A stretch of DNA of 30,415 nucleotides, from NCBI GenBank assembly GCA_033557685.1, contig JAWQRN010000383.1:1-30415 (forward strand), written 5' to 3'. The stretch comes from Sperchopsis tessellata (taxonomy: Eukaryota; Arthropoda; Insecta; Coleoptera; Hydrophilidae). Below are positions 29,724-30,415 of this stretch, piece after piece. The notes under the pieces are model-generated. The model made no database searches and was not told the DNA's origin. It saw only the letters and a list, made by a program, of their open reading frames with translations. Position numbers and translations under genes: made by a program. Numbering within the stretch: position 1 is the stretch's first letter; each line of letters begins with the position of its first letter.

Positions 29724-30415
29724 ACAGAATACGTCCCTAATGAATTGAAGATCTCAAAACTTATTCCTGTATTTAAAAAGGCTAGCCATTCAGAAATATG
29801 CAATTATCGTCCAATTGCATTATCCCCTACAATTTTAAATATGTTTGAAAAACATGTAAAAGCAAGATTGACGGATTTCTTCTCATGATACAGTCTACTT
29901 TCATCGTGTCCATGGATTTATTCAAAATTAGACTGAAAATTTGTATTATAATTTTGGAAATACTATTTAGAAATTTTAATCTAATTTTAACCTTAGAAAC
30001 ATGGACTGCTAAAGGCATATGTAGTTTTAAGAAATCAACCCTTTAACAGATGAAATGAATACGATAGCCAGAAAGGTTCTGCATAAGCCTGTTTACGTGG
30101 AAGCTCTAGGAATTCGGAAACCGTATTTGAATTATTATTGTGTAATTAACCCAATAATAATAATAATATATAATGTACAGACATGATAATAATAAAACAA
30201 CTGACTGCTTTATTGATATGTGATTTAAGTAAAGCCTTCGACATGGTTGATCATGCCCTATTACTGCAAAGACTGGAATGGTATGGGATTTGCGGGCTGG
30301 CATTGGAGTGATTTCTGATATTGTTGATATTACCGCCAGCCTGCTTTAGGGATCTATACTCTGCCTAATATTATTTAATATTTTTGTAAATGATCTACTT
30401 TGATGCCGATATTTT
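29724..30415 (+). mobile_element. LINE remnant, RT domain, continues past the window end
   Basis: The + strand reads ISKLIPVFKKASHSEICNYR and PIALSPTILNMFEKH at 29750-29855, the usual start of a LINE RT domain. At 30203-30298, after about 310 bp of unrelated AT-rich sequence, it continues with LICDLSKAFDMVDHALLLQR and EWYGICGLALE, then a degraded SLLFNIFVNDL-type block near 30370. Stops follow. The FDMVDH motif carries a catalytic Asp. It is a different subfamily from the other LINEs here. An (AAT)n run sits inside it at about 30154-30172. Confidence 0.82.

Overview
This window is eukaryotic, almost certainly insect, nuclear DNA. It is AT-rich, intron-bearing and crowded with decayed transposable elements (jockey/CR1-like and other APE-type LINEs, Tigger/pogo, mariner, Tc1, piggyBac and hAT). 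A large, repeat-rich insect genome such as a beetle's would fit, but the species cannot be fixed from the sequence.

One host gene runs through the window on the + strand: a TopBP1 orthologue (Drosophila mus101), the multi-BRCT scaffold of DNA replication initiation and ATR checkpoint signalling. I place eleven internal exons between 2476 and 26945. Every junction has AG/GT signals and compatible phase, and together they give 2456 nt (818 codons) with no stop. They encode the equivalents of human BRCT3 (exons 1-2), BRCT4 (exons 4-5), BRCT5 (exon 5), a long S/T-P-rich linker (exons 6-10) and BRCT6 (exon 11). BRCT0-2 must lie upstream of the window. The ATR-activating region and BRCT7-8 must lie downstream; the last 3.5 kb holds no further exon that I can see.

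The introns hold almost everything else. Upstream of exon 1 is a Tigger/pogo remnant (463-2335). Intron 2 holds a LINE 3' half. Intron 4 holds minus-strand Tigger, mariner and LINE remnants. Intron 5 holds mariner-like, hAT and piggyBac remnants, an unrecognised coding-like stretch, a possible LTR and a 1.9 kb LINE. Intron 7 holds a 544-bp foldback whose arms can form a hairpin of about 240 bp. Intron 8 holds a 327-bp TA-flanked MITE, a solo copy of a foldback arm, two T-rich degenerate arrays flanking a minus-strand LINE, and a mariner-like 3' end. Intron 10 holds Tc1 fragments in head-to-head orientation and a 13-unit tandem array. Downstream of exon 11 are a broken copy of an unnamed dispersed arthropod protein family and the start of another LINE.

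The most interesting item is the array at 24390-25800. Its 105/113-bp monomers are ordered as a four-monomer higher-order repeat of about 443 bp. Each monomer appears to be a chimera of a Tc1 transposase segment and a hAT-like terminus, which suggests a satellite born from a nested-transposon junction. Second is the intronic foldback hairpin, which would be transcribed with the host pre-mRNA.
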